Shown piece by piece: positions 36,898 through 46,563 of a DNA stretch of 64,000 nucleotides. The notes under the pieces are model-generated. The model did no database searches and was not told the DNA's origin. It worked only from the letters and a program-made list of their open reading frames with translations. The number at the start of each line of letters is the position of its first letter. The first letter of the stretch is position 1. Made by a program: the position numbers and the translations under genes. The DNA comes from CAZDVK01 sp964508915 (GTDB lineage: Bacteria; Pseudomonadota; Alphaproteobacteria; Paracaedibacterales; CAIULA01): NCBI GenBank assembly GCA_964508915.1, contig CAZDVK010000002.1, positions 1 through 64,000 of the forward strand, written 5' to 3'.

Positions 36898-39800
36898 TTG
36901 CTATTAATAGTCAAAGCATTCAATATTTTTACGTCCCTATCGGCTGTTTTTGCCAGTCTATTTTACTTTTTCTTGTCAATTTTGCGTTGGATAAGAAGAA
37001 TACCTTTTGAATCGTATCTTGTATGTTTTTTTGCAACTATTACCAGCAGTTTTATTTTTTATAAGATTCATGGGCTTTACAATGGCAATAGTCACGAATC
37101 TGTTGATTTTTCATCTGTTTACGCGCTTCATCCACCCAAAGCTTTGGATGGGCCAAGGCAAACCTTCCAACCCGAGATTGATGAGGTGGTACCGCCCGTT
37201 ACAGTTTCAGGTGATGTTGTTAATGACGCTTTGAATCTTTTTTCGCTAGGCGAAAAATTGCGCATTAATGATTCGCTGGACCAAGCACATCAAAAATATT
37301 CACAGGCTTTGTTTATCTTTAAGAATTTGGGCGAAAAAACAGCTGAAGCTTATACACTTGTTAGGCTGGCAACAATAGATGATTGGCTAAGTAATACAAA
37401 AGATGCACTGGCTTATTACGATTCATCCTTGGCTATTTTTAAAGAATTAAAAGATGAAAAAGGACAGGGAATTTGTTTTAAAGGAATTGCAAAAATTCAC
37501 TATCACTTGGGTGAGTTTGAGAGTGCCTTGGAGTTTTATAAAAGTGCACGGGAAAAATTTGTTAAAATTGGTGATTTGAAATACCAAGGCCAAGTTTCAC
37601 GGGAAGAAGGAGATGTGGAGCGAGGCCTTGGCAATTTTAAAAAAGCAAGCGTTTGCTATGAAACGGCTTTGGCAATTTTCCGGGAGACACATAATTTAAG
37701 GGGGGAGGCTTATGCTCTACGTGGTATTGGCCACGTGGAAACGATGCGCGGAGACTACGCCAGTGCAAGGCGCGCTTATAGTAAAAGTTTTTCTTTCTTT
37801 AAACAAATTGGTGACCGTCGTGGGCAAGCAAAAGTTTTACGGGGAATTGGAGATGTGGAGGTTCGCGCCAATCATTTTGACCAAGCGCGTACTGTTTATG
37901 AACAGAGCATGGCCTTATTCCGTGAAATTAAGGAACCACGGGGAATTACAAAAGTTTACAACAGCCTTGCATTTTTAGAGTTTTCGTTAGGCCAAAATGG
38001 AAAGGCAGAGGAGTATTTAAATAATTCCTACAATTTGTCACGTCAAATCAAGGATTCAGCAACGGAATATCAAGCACTACACCTGCTTGGGGTTATACAA
38101 AAATATAAAGGTAACCACGATAAATCACGCAGGTTTTTTGAAGATGCTTTAGCACTTTGCAGTAAATCTAAAAATAGTGTTGGTGAAACAACGATACTGA
38201 TTGAGTTGGGCAATCTTGAACGTAAAGCATCTAACTATCAACAGGCGCGTGTGTACTTAGAAAAGGCGATTGTTTTAGCAAGGGGAATCGGCAGCGATGC
38301 TATGTTGGCTGCATCTTACTGTGGAATTGGTCTCATTGATTTTTACGTTAATCAGTACGAGCAGGCTGGGAAAAATTTCAAATTAGCTGCTGATCTAAGC
38401 CGAAAAAGTAACAGCCAAAAAATACTGGGGCATTCGTTGCTGTCCCTTGGCAACGTATATCGGTTTATGGGGCAATATGAAAAATCACAAGAACATTATG
38501 ACCAAGCGCTTAAAATTTTTAATGATATCAGTGAAAATATTGGTCGTGGAAAGGTATACTACAACATAGGTCTTTTGGAAAAAGAGGTGTCTTCTTTTGA
38601 TAAAAGCCGCGACCATCTTGACCAAGCTTATTTGATTTTCAAAAAGTTTGATGACATAGAATTTCAGTCAAAAACTTTATGTGCTAAAGGAGAGCTAGAA
38701 CGAATTCGTGGTAATAACGAGCTTTCCCGTGAATATCTTGAAAAAGCCCTATCTTTATCCAAGGAAATCAACGATTCATTTGGCTGTGCATCTGCTCTTA
38801 ATGAGTTAGGCGTACTGAATTATCGGGAAGGCTATCCAGAAGAAGCTTTTCAGAAATTTAAAATTGCTTTGGAACTTTTTACAAAGATTAATGAAAAAAC
38901 CGGTCAAGTAAGCGTATTAAGAAATATAGGGGCGATACATATGCTGGCAGGTCAATATGGTCTTGTGCGCGAAAGTTTTGATAAGGCCCTTGTTTTGTCT
39001 AAAGAAATGCAATACCCCCTGGGTCAGGGGATAGCATTGATGGGGTTTGGAAATGTTAACTATCACATGTATCAGCTTAACAGTTCTTTGGAAAATTATA
39101 AAAATGCATTAGAAATTTTTAGCCAATTGGGTAACGTACGTGAACAAGCAAAGGTGTCTATTAAGTTGGGTCTTTTGATGCTTCGGATGAGCCAATATGA
39201 AGACGCACGTATGTACTTGGATGAGGCTTTTTTTCTTTCCCAGCAAATTGGAGATATTTATACAGAGTCCCGTTGTTTGATGGGTTTTTGCAAACTTGAA
39301 TATCACTTGGGTAATTTTAGCCGCGGTCGAACATCATGTGAACAAGCGCTGCTTTTGGCTCGAAAAATAAAATGCGCCCGTGCAGAAGCTGGTTCGTTGA
39401 AATACCTTGGAAGAATTGAAATTGCAAATATGCGCTATAAAACAGGTTCTAGCCTCTTAAAGCAATCATTAGCTATTTATCGAAAAACGGCAGACCGATC
39501 TCGTGAAGCGCAATCGCTTTTAAATCTTGGAATTTTAGAAACAACGGTTGCGCATTTTGATCAGGGACGTGAATATCTTCAAGAGGCCATGAAGATCTAC
39601 GAGTCTCTTAAAAATAAGCAGGGTGAGGCTTATGTGTATATTTCTTTAGGAAATGTCGAACAGAAACAAAGCAATTTTGCGAAAGCCATTCGCTATTTTA
39701 AACAAGCGCTGCATATTGCTAACGAAACAGGCAATAGTGTTTTGAAAATTAATTCCCTTCGAAGTTTAGGACAGACTGACAAAATTTTCCGTAAATACAA

Positions 39801-40467
39801 AGAAGCTGAAGATTATATCATGCAGTCAATCGCAGTTTGTAAGGAAATTGAAAATTTTCACGAAGAAGCAATTGGGATGCTGCAAATAGGGGCTTTAAAA
39901 ATTAGAATGAATAAGCTAACCGATGCCGAGCATTTTTTGGAAAGGGCTTTGCAGCTATTTATTCAAACCGGTGACACCCTGAACCAGGGGGTGGTTTGGA
40001 ATTATGTTGGAAAACTTGAAAAAACCAGGGGTAATTATAACCAGGCAATTTTAGCTTATGAAAGGGCCGTATCACTGTTCAAAACCCAAGGCAATTTATT
40101 GCATGAAATAGATACAATGTTTAGGATTGCTGACCTTGAAATGAGTCAGCAGCATTTCCAAAAGGCCTATCTTGTTTTGTCACAGGCTCAATCTTTTATA
40201 CATTCTGACAATTTTATTGAACTTGAAGGAACGTATTATTTCATTTTAGGTCAGCTTGAATTAGTTCAGGGTAGGTTACCAGAAGCGCGTAATGCCTTTG
40301 AAAAGGCAGAAGAAATTTATAAAAAAATTCCTGATCTAAAAATGGAAGCGAAATCTATAGGCTATTTAGCAGAAATTGAAGCTAAGTCTGGAAATTTGGA
40401 TTTAGCAAAAAACTTGGAACAAAAGTCCAAGAAAATGCTTGATACGTTAGGGGTTCAGCAAAATTAA
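36898..40467 (+). CDS. large membrane-anchored TPR protein
   Basis: A 1189-residue protein with a TTG start. Two hydrophobic segments at about 10-33 and 42-62 anchor it, and the rest is an almost unbroken array of about 27 units of roughly 40 residues, from about 108 to 1185. Units follow the TPR pattern, e.g. A..YY..SLAIF, G.A..LRGIGD.E, and the repeated Q.GY or R.LG. Many carry the RG and NLG signs of the TPR_12/CHAT-associated group. Such arrays bind proteins. The repeated units are diverged but share recurring residues, a sign of internal duplication. No catalytic domain is visible at the end. Its partner is unknown. Confidence 0.85.
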   Translation: MLLIVKAFNIFTSLSAVFASLFYFFLSILRWIRRIPFESYLVCFFATITSSFIFYKIHGLYNGNSHESVDFSSVYALHPPKALDGPRQTFQPEIDEVVPPVTVSGDVVNDALNLFSLGEKLRINDSLDQAHQKYSQALFIFKNLGEKTAEAYTLVRLATIDDWLSNTKDALAYYDSSLAIFKELKDEKGQGICFKGIAKIHYHLGEFESALEFYKSAREKFVKIGDLKYQGQVSREEGDVERGLGNFKKASVCYETALAIFRETHNLRGEAYALRGIGHVETMRGDYASARRAYSKSFSFFKQIGDRRGQAKVLRGIGDVEVRANHFDQARTVYEQSMALFREIKEPRGITKVYNSLAFLEFSLGQNGKAEEYLNNSYNLSRQIKDSATEYQALHLLGVIQKYKGNHDKSRRFFEDALALCSKSKNSVGETTILIELGNLERKASNYQQARVYLEKAIVLARGIGSDAMLAASYCGIGLIDFYVNQYEQAGKNFKLAADLSRKSNSQKILGHSLLSLGNVYRFMGQYEKSQEHYDQALKIFNDISENIGRGKVYYNIGLLEKEVSSFDKSRDHLDQAYLIFKKFDDIEFQSKTLCAKGELERIRGNNELSREYLEKALSLSKEINDSFGCASALNELGVLNYREGYPEEAFQKFKIALELFTKINEKTGQVSVLRNIGAIHMLAGQYGLVRESFDKALVLSKEMQYPLGQGIALMGFGNVNYHMYQLNSSLENYKNALEIFSQLGNVREQAKVSIKLGLLMLRMSQYEDARMYLDEAFFLSQQIGDIYTESRCLMGFCKLEYHLGNFSRGRTSCEQALLLARKIKCARAEAGSLKYLGRIEIANMRYKTGSSLLKQSLAIYRKTADRSREAQSLLNLGILETTVAHFDQGREYLQEAMKIYESLKNKQGEAYVYISLGNVEQKQSNFAKAIRYFKQALHIANETGNSVLKINSLRSLGQTDKIFRKYKEAEDYIMQSIAVCKEIENFHEEAIGMLQIGALKIRMNKLTDAEHFLERALQLFIQTGDTLNQGVVWNYVGKLEKTRGNYNQAILAYERAVSLFKTQGNLLHEIDTMFRIADLEMSQQHFQKAYLVLSQAQSFIHSDNFIELEGTYYFILGQLELVQGRLPEARNAFEKAEEIYKKIPDLKMEAKSIGYLAEIEAKSGNLDLAKNLEQKSKKMLDTLGVQQN

Positions 40468-40495
40468 AATTTGCGGTACCCCTAACGGAAAAAGT

Positions 40496-40909
40496 CTAAC
40501 GGTATAAAGAAAGTTTTTTTGTAATTTCTTGAACTTGTTCTATGGGGCCAAACAAAACGCAGCCATAAAAAACAATGTTGTCTTCAGATGTTTTTAAGGT
40601 GTTCTCAAGTTGTTCTTGATAAGTTCCCCCTGTCATTGTTTCAATAAATGCGCCGTGCAGTATTTTTTGTTCCCGGGCTGCTAGAACAGATTTTTTAATT
40701 TCATTTGATTTACCCCGCAAAATGATAAATGGCATTTCAGAAATATTTGGGTAAATGTTTCCACTTTGATCTTTATAATCTGTCAGTCTAAGGCCATCTT
40801 TTGACAGCGACGTGCCCAGGCCAATAGTCATATGAGCTAGGGTATTCATGGCCACGCCAGGTTCAAGATCTTTATTGATAACGGCAACAAGTTTGTTTGC
40901 AAACATCAC
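40496..40909 (-). CDS. DUF2000-like protein
   Basis: A 137-residue cytoplasmic protein. The start (NKLVAVINKDLEPGVAMNTLAHMTIGLG) resembles the DUF2000 family, whose members have a peptidyl-tRNA hydrolase 2-like fold; a functional role is not established. The ATG overlaps the stop of the upstream MFS gene by 4 bp, so the two are co-translated and may be linked in use. Confidence 0.6.
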   Translation of the reverse strand: MMFANKLVAVINKDLEPGVAMNTLAHMTIGLGTSLSKDGLRLTDYKDQSGNIYPNISEMPFIILRGKSNEIKKSVLAAREQKILHGAFIETMTGGTYQEQLENTLKTSEDNIVFYGCVLFGPIEQVQEITKKLSLYR

Positions 40910-42126
40910 GCCACTGCCTTTCTGTTTATCTTTCTTTTTTCTAAGTAGGAAATGGCAAACATTCCTAAAACTCCTGCAACAAGACCAATTGGGATGACAC
41001 TGATCGCAAATTTAAAGGCTGTTGGGTTGTCTTTTCCACCTAATTCAGTTAAAACAATGCCGATAACCGTATGAAAAAGGTATCCAAAGCTCATGATAAT
41101 CATGTTGGCTGTGGCGCCTGCCAGTTCTGCCACGCGCTTGGGTGCAAACGTTGACGCCATATAGACTGTTAAAATTTGATATGAACAGCAAACACCCACT
41201 AAAATGAAACTAATTCCCATGATTTGTGGCGTCATAGACTGAAAAATAAGCGAGAAAAATACAGATGCCATCAAAATTCCAGCACCAGCAATAGAGCCAA
41301 GGTAATAGTTTGTTCTTTCGGCAATAATGCTTAAAACGGGTGAGCCAAAACACATCCCCATAAAAATCATGGAAGGAAGTGATGCAGCTAATGTGTTATC
41401 AAAACCGTAGGTATGTTTCAAAAACTGTGGCCCCCAGACATCAGCAAACCCTTCAATAGGGCCGACCATAAGACCTGAAAAAATACACAAAGCCACAACA
41501 CGCCCGTTTAAAAAAACGTCCTTCATGTCTTGAAAAATGCTATTGCTGACTTTTTCTACGGGATGTTTCGGAAGGGCTAAATAAGCTAAAGCACCTAAGA
41601 AAACACCAACAATAGAAATAATTTGCACAACAGGTTTGTACCCAAAGTGTGAACATAAGTAACCCACTGGCGCACCACCGTACATGGCGCCAAGCAAACC
41701 AATGGTAACAGCAAAACTGAGCATGCGTGAAAACTGCTTTTCAGGAAAATTTGTGCGTACTGTGTTAAATACACCTAAAATTGCCCCTGATGACCCCATA
41801 CCCACAAGGGTTCTTCCAGCAAGAAGGTAAAACCAGTGGTCACAGAAAATAATAGGAAGTGTCCCAAGAATGGATAGAAAGATACACCCTGTAATAATAA
41901 GCCGGCCATTGTATCGGCTTAATAAAATTCCCAAAGGTACATGCATCAGGGAATACCCAATGTAATAAAGCCCAGAAAATTGACCAAATACGATGGGGTC
42001 TATCTGAAATTGGGCCATAATATCATCAACCAGAATACTGGGCATAACCCGTAAGATATATTGATATGCGTAAAAGGTGGATACAATAACCCACGCTGAC
42101 CAAGCAATACGACGAGACGTTGTCAT
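40906..42126 (-). CDS. MFS transporter
   Basis: Twelve hydrophobic segments in 406 residues, with the MFS motif in the loop after helix 2 (PLGILLSRYNGR, a version of the G..DR.GRR signature) and RTLVGMGSSGAI in helix 4. The N-terminus (RRIAWSAWVIVSTFYAYQYILRVMPS) resembles the many MFS proteins of Rickettsiales and Holosporales that import host metabolites; that comparison is from memory. The substrate is unknown. The overlapping DUF2000 gene follows. Confidence 0.88.
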   Translation of the reverse strand: MTTSRRIAWSAWVIVSTFYAYQYILRVMPSILVDDIMAQFQIDPIVFGQFSGLYYIGYSLMHVPLGILLSRYNGRLIITGCIFLSILGTLPIIFCDHWFYLLAGRTLVGMGSSGAILGVFNTVRTNFPEKQFSRMLSFAVTIGLLGAMYGGAPVGYLCSHFGYKPVVQIISIVGVFLGALAYLALPKHPVEKVSNSIFQDMKDVFLNGRVVALCIFSGLMVGPIEGFADVWGPQFLKHTYGFDNTLAASLPSMIFMGMCFGSPVLSIIAERTNYYLGSIAGAGILMASVFFSLIFQSMTPQIMGISFILVGVCCSYQILTVYMASTFAPKRVAELAGATANMIIMSFGYLFHTVIGIVLTELGGKDNPTAFKFAISVIPIGLVAGVLGMFAISYLEKRKINRKAVA

Positions 42127-42195
42127 AACGAACCTCTTTAAAATTTAAGAATTAATAAGAATTTCTGGAAACTATAAAAAATATAATAAGATATG

Positions 42196-42215
42196 ACTCC
42201 CCCTACGGGAGGAGT
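42196..42215 (-). other. GC-rich hairpin between the exported protein gene and the MFS gene
   Basis: actcc (42196-42200) pairs with ggagt (42211-42215), with further C/G pairing inside (ccctacggg). It is a compact GC-rich hairpin in an AT-rich gap. No T run follows on either strand, so a terminator is not clear. Confidence 0.4.
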
Positions 42216-42401
42216 AGGCCTGCCAGGCGAAGAGAAATTAAAAGGTTTGAATCAACAAACATGAAAAGTTTTTTTACTCAATAAAAATATTTACCTAACA
42301 CTTTAATTTTCTAAGGCAATTGTCGTAAATGTCAATAAGAAAATTAGCTAATTTGAGACTTTGGATAAAATTCCAATACTTATCATATGCTTTTAGTTTG
42401 T

Positions 42402-43055
42402 TTAGGCGGCAGGGAAATGGGTGGCACTCATTTGTTCACAAAAGCCTACAAAAAAGAAAAAAGAATCACAATGGGCAATGGCAGATGGTGTTAGCAGATG
42501 CCGGTCATTTATATACACGTTTCTTAAGTTGATAAAAAATGGAAGGTTTCTCACAAAGAAGGTTAGGTCCTCTTTAACTTCCTCTGCGTAAGGAATGAAC
42601 AGGGATTCATAATAAGTCATCGATGGACACTCTTCTGAGGTAGCCGTTCGTTTTTCAAGTTGGTTTGTTAGGGCAAAAAAACGCATTACGGTCCTAAAGG
42701 AATATATCTCCCCATAAGCATTGATAAATTGACGTTGATTTTCAAAAAAATAATCATGAAGACATTTAACATTCTGTTGTACGTGAACAGGGTTGCAGGC
42801 TATTAAACTCTGAACGTAGTTAGCGGAGCCTTCCCCTATGGAATCATTCGTTAGAATAAGCCTTTTTAAAATACTCATTCTGCCATTAGATTCATCAAAA
42901 AGCTGTTGTGGTTCAGTTACGGACAAAACCTCAGCTTCAGAAACAGGGCTTAAACTTACAGGGGGTGAAAAAGCCGCCTGATTCGTTTCTCCAGGCTCAA
43001 TGGCGTGTAAAGTTCCAAAAGAAAGAGATAGGAAAAGAAAGATGTATTTCAGCAT
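42402..43055 (-). CDS. exported orphan protein, paralogue of the upstream gene
   Basis: A 217-residue protein with a signal peptide (MLKYIFLFLSLSFGTLHA). It has PSMTYYESLFIPYAEE followed by LLTPSAIAHCDSFFFF. The neighbour at 43183-43857 has PPMQYYKTFFFP and LFTPKACAFAEAFF in the same order and at similar spacing, so the two appear to be diverged paralogues. No database family is recognised. It lies in tandem with that gene on the minus strand. Confidence 0.68.
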   Translation of the reverse strand: MLKYIFLFLSLSFGTLHAIEPGETNQAAFSPPVSLSPVSEAEVLSVTEPQQLFDESNGRMSILKRLILTNDSIGEGSANYVQSLIACNPVHVQQNVKCLHDYFFENQRQFINAYGEIYSFRTVMRFFALTNQLEKRTATSEECPSMTYYESLFIPYAEEVKEDLTFFVRNLPFFINLRNVYINDRHLLTPSAIAHCDSFFFFVGFCEQMSATHFPAA

Positions 43056-43182
43056 AAACAGATTTTTTATAATATTTTCTTATTTTTTAATGTAAATTTA
43101 TTTTTATTTCAATTAAAAAAACGTTTTTTATTTACAAATAATTTTAAATAATTTTTATTTTTCGAGAAAAAGCAATTAAAAG

Positions 43183-43857
43183 TTAACCTTTAGTAGGTCT
43201 GTAGGGGGCCCAAAGGGCTTGCTGTGGCCAAAGAAAGCTTAATAAGCTGGAAAGCGCCTCTAAAAAATCAGGATCTTCAACTCTATAAAATATACATTTT
43301 TCAGAACATAATTGTTCTTTTGGAGGGGAAAGAGCCTCCATTTTGAATTGGGACTCACCTTCAGTTCTGTAAACAAAAACTATAGGAAATGCTGAAGGCA
43401 TATTTTGAATAACGGCAGTTGCTACATTAAAAAAAGCTTCAGCAAAGGCACAAGCTTTGGGTGTAAATAACCCTTTTTGTCTTTCATAAACTTCCATTAA
43501 ACCCGCTAACGCAGCTGGTCGATATTGTTCAGGAATTTCAATGAATAATGGAAAGAAGAAAGTTTTGTAGTACTGCATCGGGGGGATGCCCTCGGCCAAA
43601 ACAAAATTTTCCTCAAGCTTATTAGCAAAGACAATACTTTGTATAAATTCCTCAAGCGTAGCAGGAGAACGTCTTAATGATTCATCTGAGCTGGCCGTGA
43701 TTTCATCATCATCATCTTCTGGTTCATCACTTCTAATAGATGTAGAATCCGGAACGGAAGTTAAAGAGTATCCGTCTGAGTCTGAATTATCAATACCACC
43801 TGCATTGACTGTTGCTAAATTAAACGACAATAGAAAAAACGCTAAAAAGAACTTCAT
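43183..43857 (-). CDS. exported orphan protein, paralogue of the downstream gene
   Basis: With the ATG at 43857 the protein has 224 residues and begins with a clean signal peptide (MKFFLAFFLLSFNLATVNA); the frame is open 96 bp upstream, but those starts would hide it. The N-terminal mature part is Ser/Asp/Glu-rich (DSDGYSL and EPEDDDDE). The core PPMQYYKTFFFP followed by GLFTPKACAFAEAFF resembles the downstream gene. Function is unknown. Confidence 0.68.
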   Translation of the reverse strand: MKFFLAFFLLSFNLATVNAGGIDNSDSDGYSLTSVPDSTSIRSDEPEDDDDEITASSDESLRRSPATLEEFIQSIVFANKLEENFVLAEGIPPMQYYKTFFFPLFIEIPEQYRPAALAGLMEVYERQKGLFTPKACAFAEAFFNVATAVIQNMPSAFPIVFVYRTEGESQFKMEALSPPKEQLCSEKCIFYRVEDPDFLEALSSLLSFLWPQQALWAPYRPTKG

Positions 43858-44008
43858 ACGGCTGCACATTATTATTTTTAAAAGAATGGGTGCACTTAAA
43901 CATATTTTTGTTTTTATTTTCAACAAAAAAATTATTTTTTTACAAAAAAACACCTAAAATTGTTCTTAAAGGCTTTATTAGTATGCATTGGTTGGAGGGA
44001 AGGAGAGG

Positions 44009-45367
44009 TTAGTCCCCTTCGTTAAGTAGATCTAAGTTTTTTTCAAGCCAATGAATATCGTATTGACCATCGCGCATGTTTTGGTTTTTCACAAGACGCT
44101 GATGCAAAGGCAATGTGGTTGAAATACCGTCAATGACATATTCTTTTAAAGCACGGCTTAAACGGGCAAGGCATTCATCACGATCTTTTCCATAGGCAAT
44201 TAATTTTGCCACCATGCTGTCATAGTAGGGCGGTATAGAATAGCCCTGGTATAACTGGCTATCTACCCGAATGCCAAAGCCCCCCGGTGCGTGATACCCT
44301 TTAATTCTCCCAGGGGATGGAATAAATGTTTTGGAATCTTCTGCATTCACACGGCATTCAATAGCGTGACCTTTAAATTCAATATCGGCCTGTTTAAATG
44401 ACAGGGGCAGTCCTGCGGCTACACGAATTTGTTCCTTAAGCAGGTCAATTCCTGTCACCATTTCTGTAATGGGGTGTTCCACCTGAATACGGGTGTTCAT
44501 TTCCATAAAGAAAAATTCGCCGTCTTCAAATAAAAATTCTAATGTTCCAACACCCCGGTAACCCATCTTGCCAACGGCTTTTGTAACAAGTTCGCCCAGT
44601 TGCTGGCGCAATTCTGGTGTTAGGCCAGGGGATGGTGCTTCTTCCCAAAGTTTTTGGTGACGTCTTTGAATGGAACAGTCCCGTTCACCCAAATGGACCA
44701 CGTTTCCATGGGTGTCAGCAATAACCTGAACTTCGATATGGCGTGGGCGGCGTAAATACCGTTCCATATAAACTTCTTCATTGCCAAAGTTTGCTTTGGC
44801 TTCAGAGCGGGCCATGCGAAACGCATTCACAACTTCATCTTTGTTATAGGCAACCTTCATTCCTTTGCCACCACCACCGGATGTGGCTTTAATAAGAACT
44901 GGAAAGCCAATTTGGGTTGCAACGTCAACAGCTTGATTTTCTGAATCAATACTGCCCTCTGAACCGGGAACTGTTGGAATGCCAAGTTCAATCATGGTTT
45001 TTTTGGCCGTGATTTTATCACCCATCATGGTAATGTGTTCAGGCGTTGGGCCAATAAAGGTAATTCCGTGTTCTTCCACCATGGTGGCAAACGTTGCATT
45101 TTCAGATAGAAACCCAACACCTGGGTGAATGGCATCAGCCCCTGTAATTTCTGCGGCACTAATCAAAGCAGGCATTTTTAAATAACTATCTTTTGAAGCA
45201 GGTGGGCCAATACAAACGCTTTCATCTGCAAGCTTGACGGGCATAGAATCAGTATCAGCTGTAGAATGGACAACAACTGTTTTGATGCCTAATTCTTGAC
45301 AAGCGCGAAGCACCCGAAGGGCAATATCCCCCCGGTTGGCAATTAAAACCTTAGAAAATAATGTCAT
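44009..45367 (-). CDS. accC: acetyl-CoA carboxylase, biotin carboxylase subunit
   Basis: Carboxylates biotin on AccB using ATP and bicarbonate, the first half of acetyl-CoA carboxylation for fatty acid synthesis. The 452 residues show the start SKVLIANRGDIALRV, the ATP-grasp loop SGGGGKGMKVA, and the active-site region MEMNTRIQVEHPITEMVTG. It follows accB by 18 bp as in most bacteria. Confident. Confidence 0.98.
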   Translation of the reverse strand: MTLFSKVLIANRGDIALRVLRACQELGIKTVVVHSTADTDSMPVKLADESVCIGPPASKDSYLKMPALISAAEITGADAIHPGVGFLSENATFATMVEEHGITFIGPTPEHITMMGDKITAKKTMIELGIPTVPGSEGSIDSENQAVDVATQIGFPVLIKATSGGGGKGMKVAYNKDEVVNAFRMARSEAKANFGNEEVYMERYLRRPRHIEVQVIADTHGNVVHLGERDCSIQRRHQKLWEEAPSPGLTPELRQQLGELVTKAVGKMGYRGVGTLEFLFEDGEFFFMEMNTRIQVEHPITEMVTGIDLLKEQIRVAAGLPLSFKQADIEFKGHAIECRVNAEDSKTFIPSPGRIKGYHAPGGFGIRVDSQLYQGYSIPPYYDSMVAKLIAYGKDRDECLARLSRALKEYVIDGISTTLPLHQRLVKNQNMRDGQYDIHWLEKNLDLLNEGD

Positions 45368-45385
45368 GTTTAGAAATTCCTGGTT

Positions 45386-45859
45386 TTATTCAATAACCAT
45401 AAGGGGTTCATCGTATTCAACAGGGCGTGCGTCACCGACCAGAATTTGGGTAATACGGCCACTTTTTTGTGCTTTAATTTGGTTCATCACTTTCATGGCC
45501 TCGACAATCAAAAGTGTTTGGCCAACAGTAACTGTATCACCAACTTTTACGAAAGCTGGAGCACTTGGTTCTGGGGATAAATAAGCAGTACCCACCATAG
45601 GCGATTTGACAACGCCAGGGTGGTTAGCCAAATTTGTGGATGCCGGCGTTTCTTGAGAAACACTGGGGGCTGCGGCCATAACAGGAGACGGTGCTACAAC
45701 ATGGTTGGGCGCCACTTGTGTATGGACGGTTGCTGGTCGTCTTGAAACATAAATACGGCTTCCATTATCTTCATATTCAATTTCGCTTAGGTCTGTTTCA
45801 ACAAGTATTTCCGCCAGCTTTCGAACAGCATCGCCATCAATCACAAATTTAGAGGTCAT
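45386..45859 (-). CDS. accB: acetyl-CoA carboxylase biotin carboxyl carrier protein
   Basis: Carries biotin, and then the carboxyl group, between AccC and the carboxyltransferase. The 157 residues contain a Pro/Ala-rich flexible linker at about 42-78 and a C-terminal biotinyl domain with the attachment Lys123 in EAMKVM. It precedes accC on the same strand, and the order accB-accC is standard. The upstream gap (45860-46075) is AT-rich. Confidence 0.97.
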   Translation of the reverse strand: MTSKFVIDGDAVRKLAEILVETDLSEIEYEDNGSRIYVSRRPATVHTQVAPNHVVAPSPVMAAAPSVSQETPASTNLANHPGVVKSPMVGTAYLSPEPSAPAFVKVGDTVTVGQTLLIVEAMKVMNQIKAQKSGRITQILVGDARPVEYDEPLMVIE

Positions 45860-46014
45860 GGATCAATTCCAAATTAATATTAAAAAATATTTTATATAGC
45901 CACAGGTATACCTTGTTCGGGTTTTTTAAGCAATCAATTCAGAAGTGTTGAGGTTTTTATTTCAATCAACGACGGTGTTGATGCAATGCTTTCACGTCTT
46001 GACGATAGGGCTTA

Positions 46015-46043
46015 TTGCCATGTTGTTTTGGATGAATTACAAT
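46015..46043 (+). promoter_or_regulatory. candidate promoter for the lipoprotein gene
   Basis: TTGCCA (46015-46020, five of six -35 bases), a 17-bp spacer and TACAAT (46038-46043, five of six -10 bases) precede the gene by 32 bp. This is the best sigma-70-type match in the window. Confidence 0.6.
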
Positions 46044-46075
46044 GACCGTATGTGTAATTTAAGGAATATATATTT

Positions 46076-46546
46076 ATGAAAAAAATCCTTTCTGCTGCTG
46101 TTATGTCAGCTGCTTTGTTATTAACTGCTTGTAGCCCTAAACTGGGTGGCAGCGATTACAGCGCCAAAGGTGTTGGTGAGGTCAGTACAACATTAAAGGG
46201 AAAAGTTGCTGCTGTGCGGCCCATTACCATTCATGGAAGTGATGGAAAAGTGGGTGCCGGTGCGTTAATTGGTGGTGTTTCTGGTGGTTTGCTTGGTTCA
46301 ACGATCGGTGGCGGCAAGGGGCGCATTGTGACAGGAACATTAGGTGCTTTGGCAGCGGGTGCAGCAGGTCATTTATTAGAACAAAAATTAAGTGAAGAAG
46401 AAGGTTTAGAATACCAAGTTCAGCTTGAACGAGGCGATTTAATCACCATTGCACAAGGTGCAGAACCCAAATTGGCCGTCGGTCAAAAAGTTCTTGTGAT
46501 TCAAAGTGGAAAAGACCGTGGCCGCATTATTGCAGACAATTCATAG
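46076..46546 (+). CDS. glycine-zipper outer membrane lipoprotein, SlyB-like
   Basis: A 156-residue lipoprotein with the lipobox LTAC (Cys19). Residues about 62-100 form a glycine-zipper double membrane segment (GALIGGVSGGLLGSTIGGG and GTLGALAAGAAGHLL), the mark of the SlyB/Pcp family. The C-terminal domain (ITIAQGAEPKLAVGQKVLVI) matches that family. It is preceded by AAGGAATATATATTT and a strong promoter match, so it is likely well expressed. It probably stabilises the outer membrane. Confidence 0.85.
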   Translation: MKKILSAAVMSAALLLTACSPKLGGSDYSAKGVGEVSTTLKGKVAAVRPITIHGSDGKVGAGALIGGVSGGLLGSTIGGGKGRIVTGTLGALAAGAAGHLLEQKLSEEEGLEYQVQLERGDLITIAQGAEPKLAVGQKVLVIQSGKDRGRIIADNS

Positions 46547-46563
46547 TTGATGGGTTACATACA

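Noticed and set aside
42329..42532. Plus-strand frame of 67 codons
   Set aside because: It overlaps the 3' end of the exported paralogue gene on the other strand and has no ribosome site.
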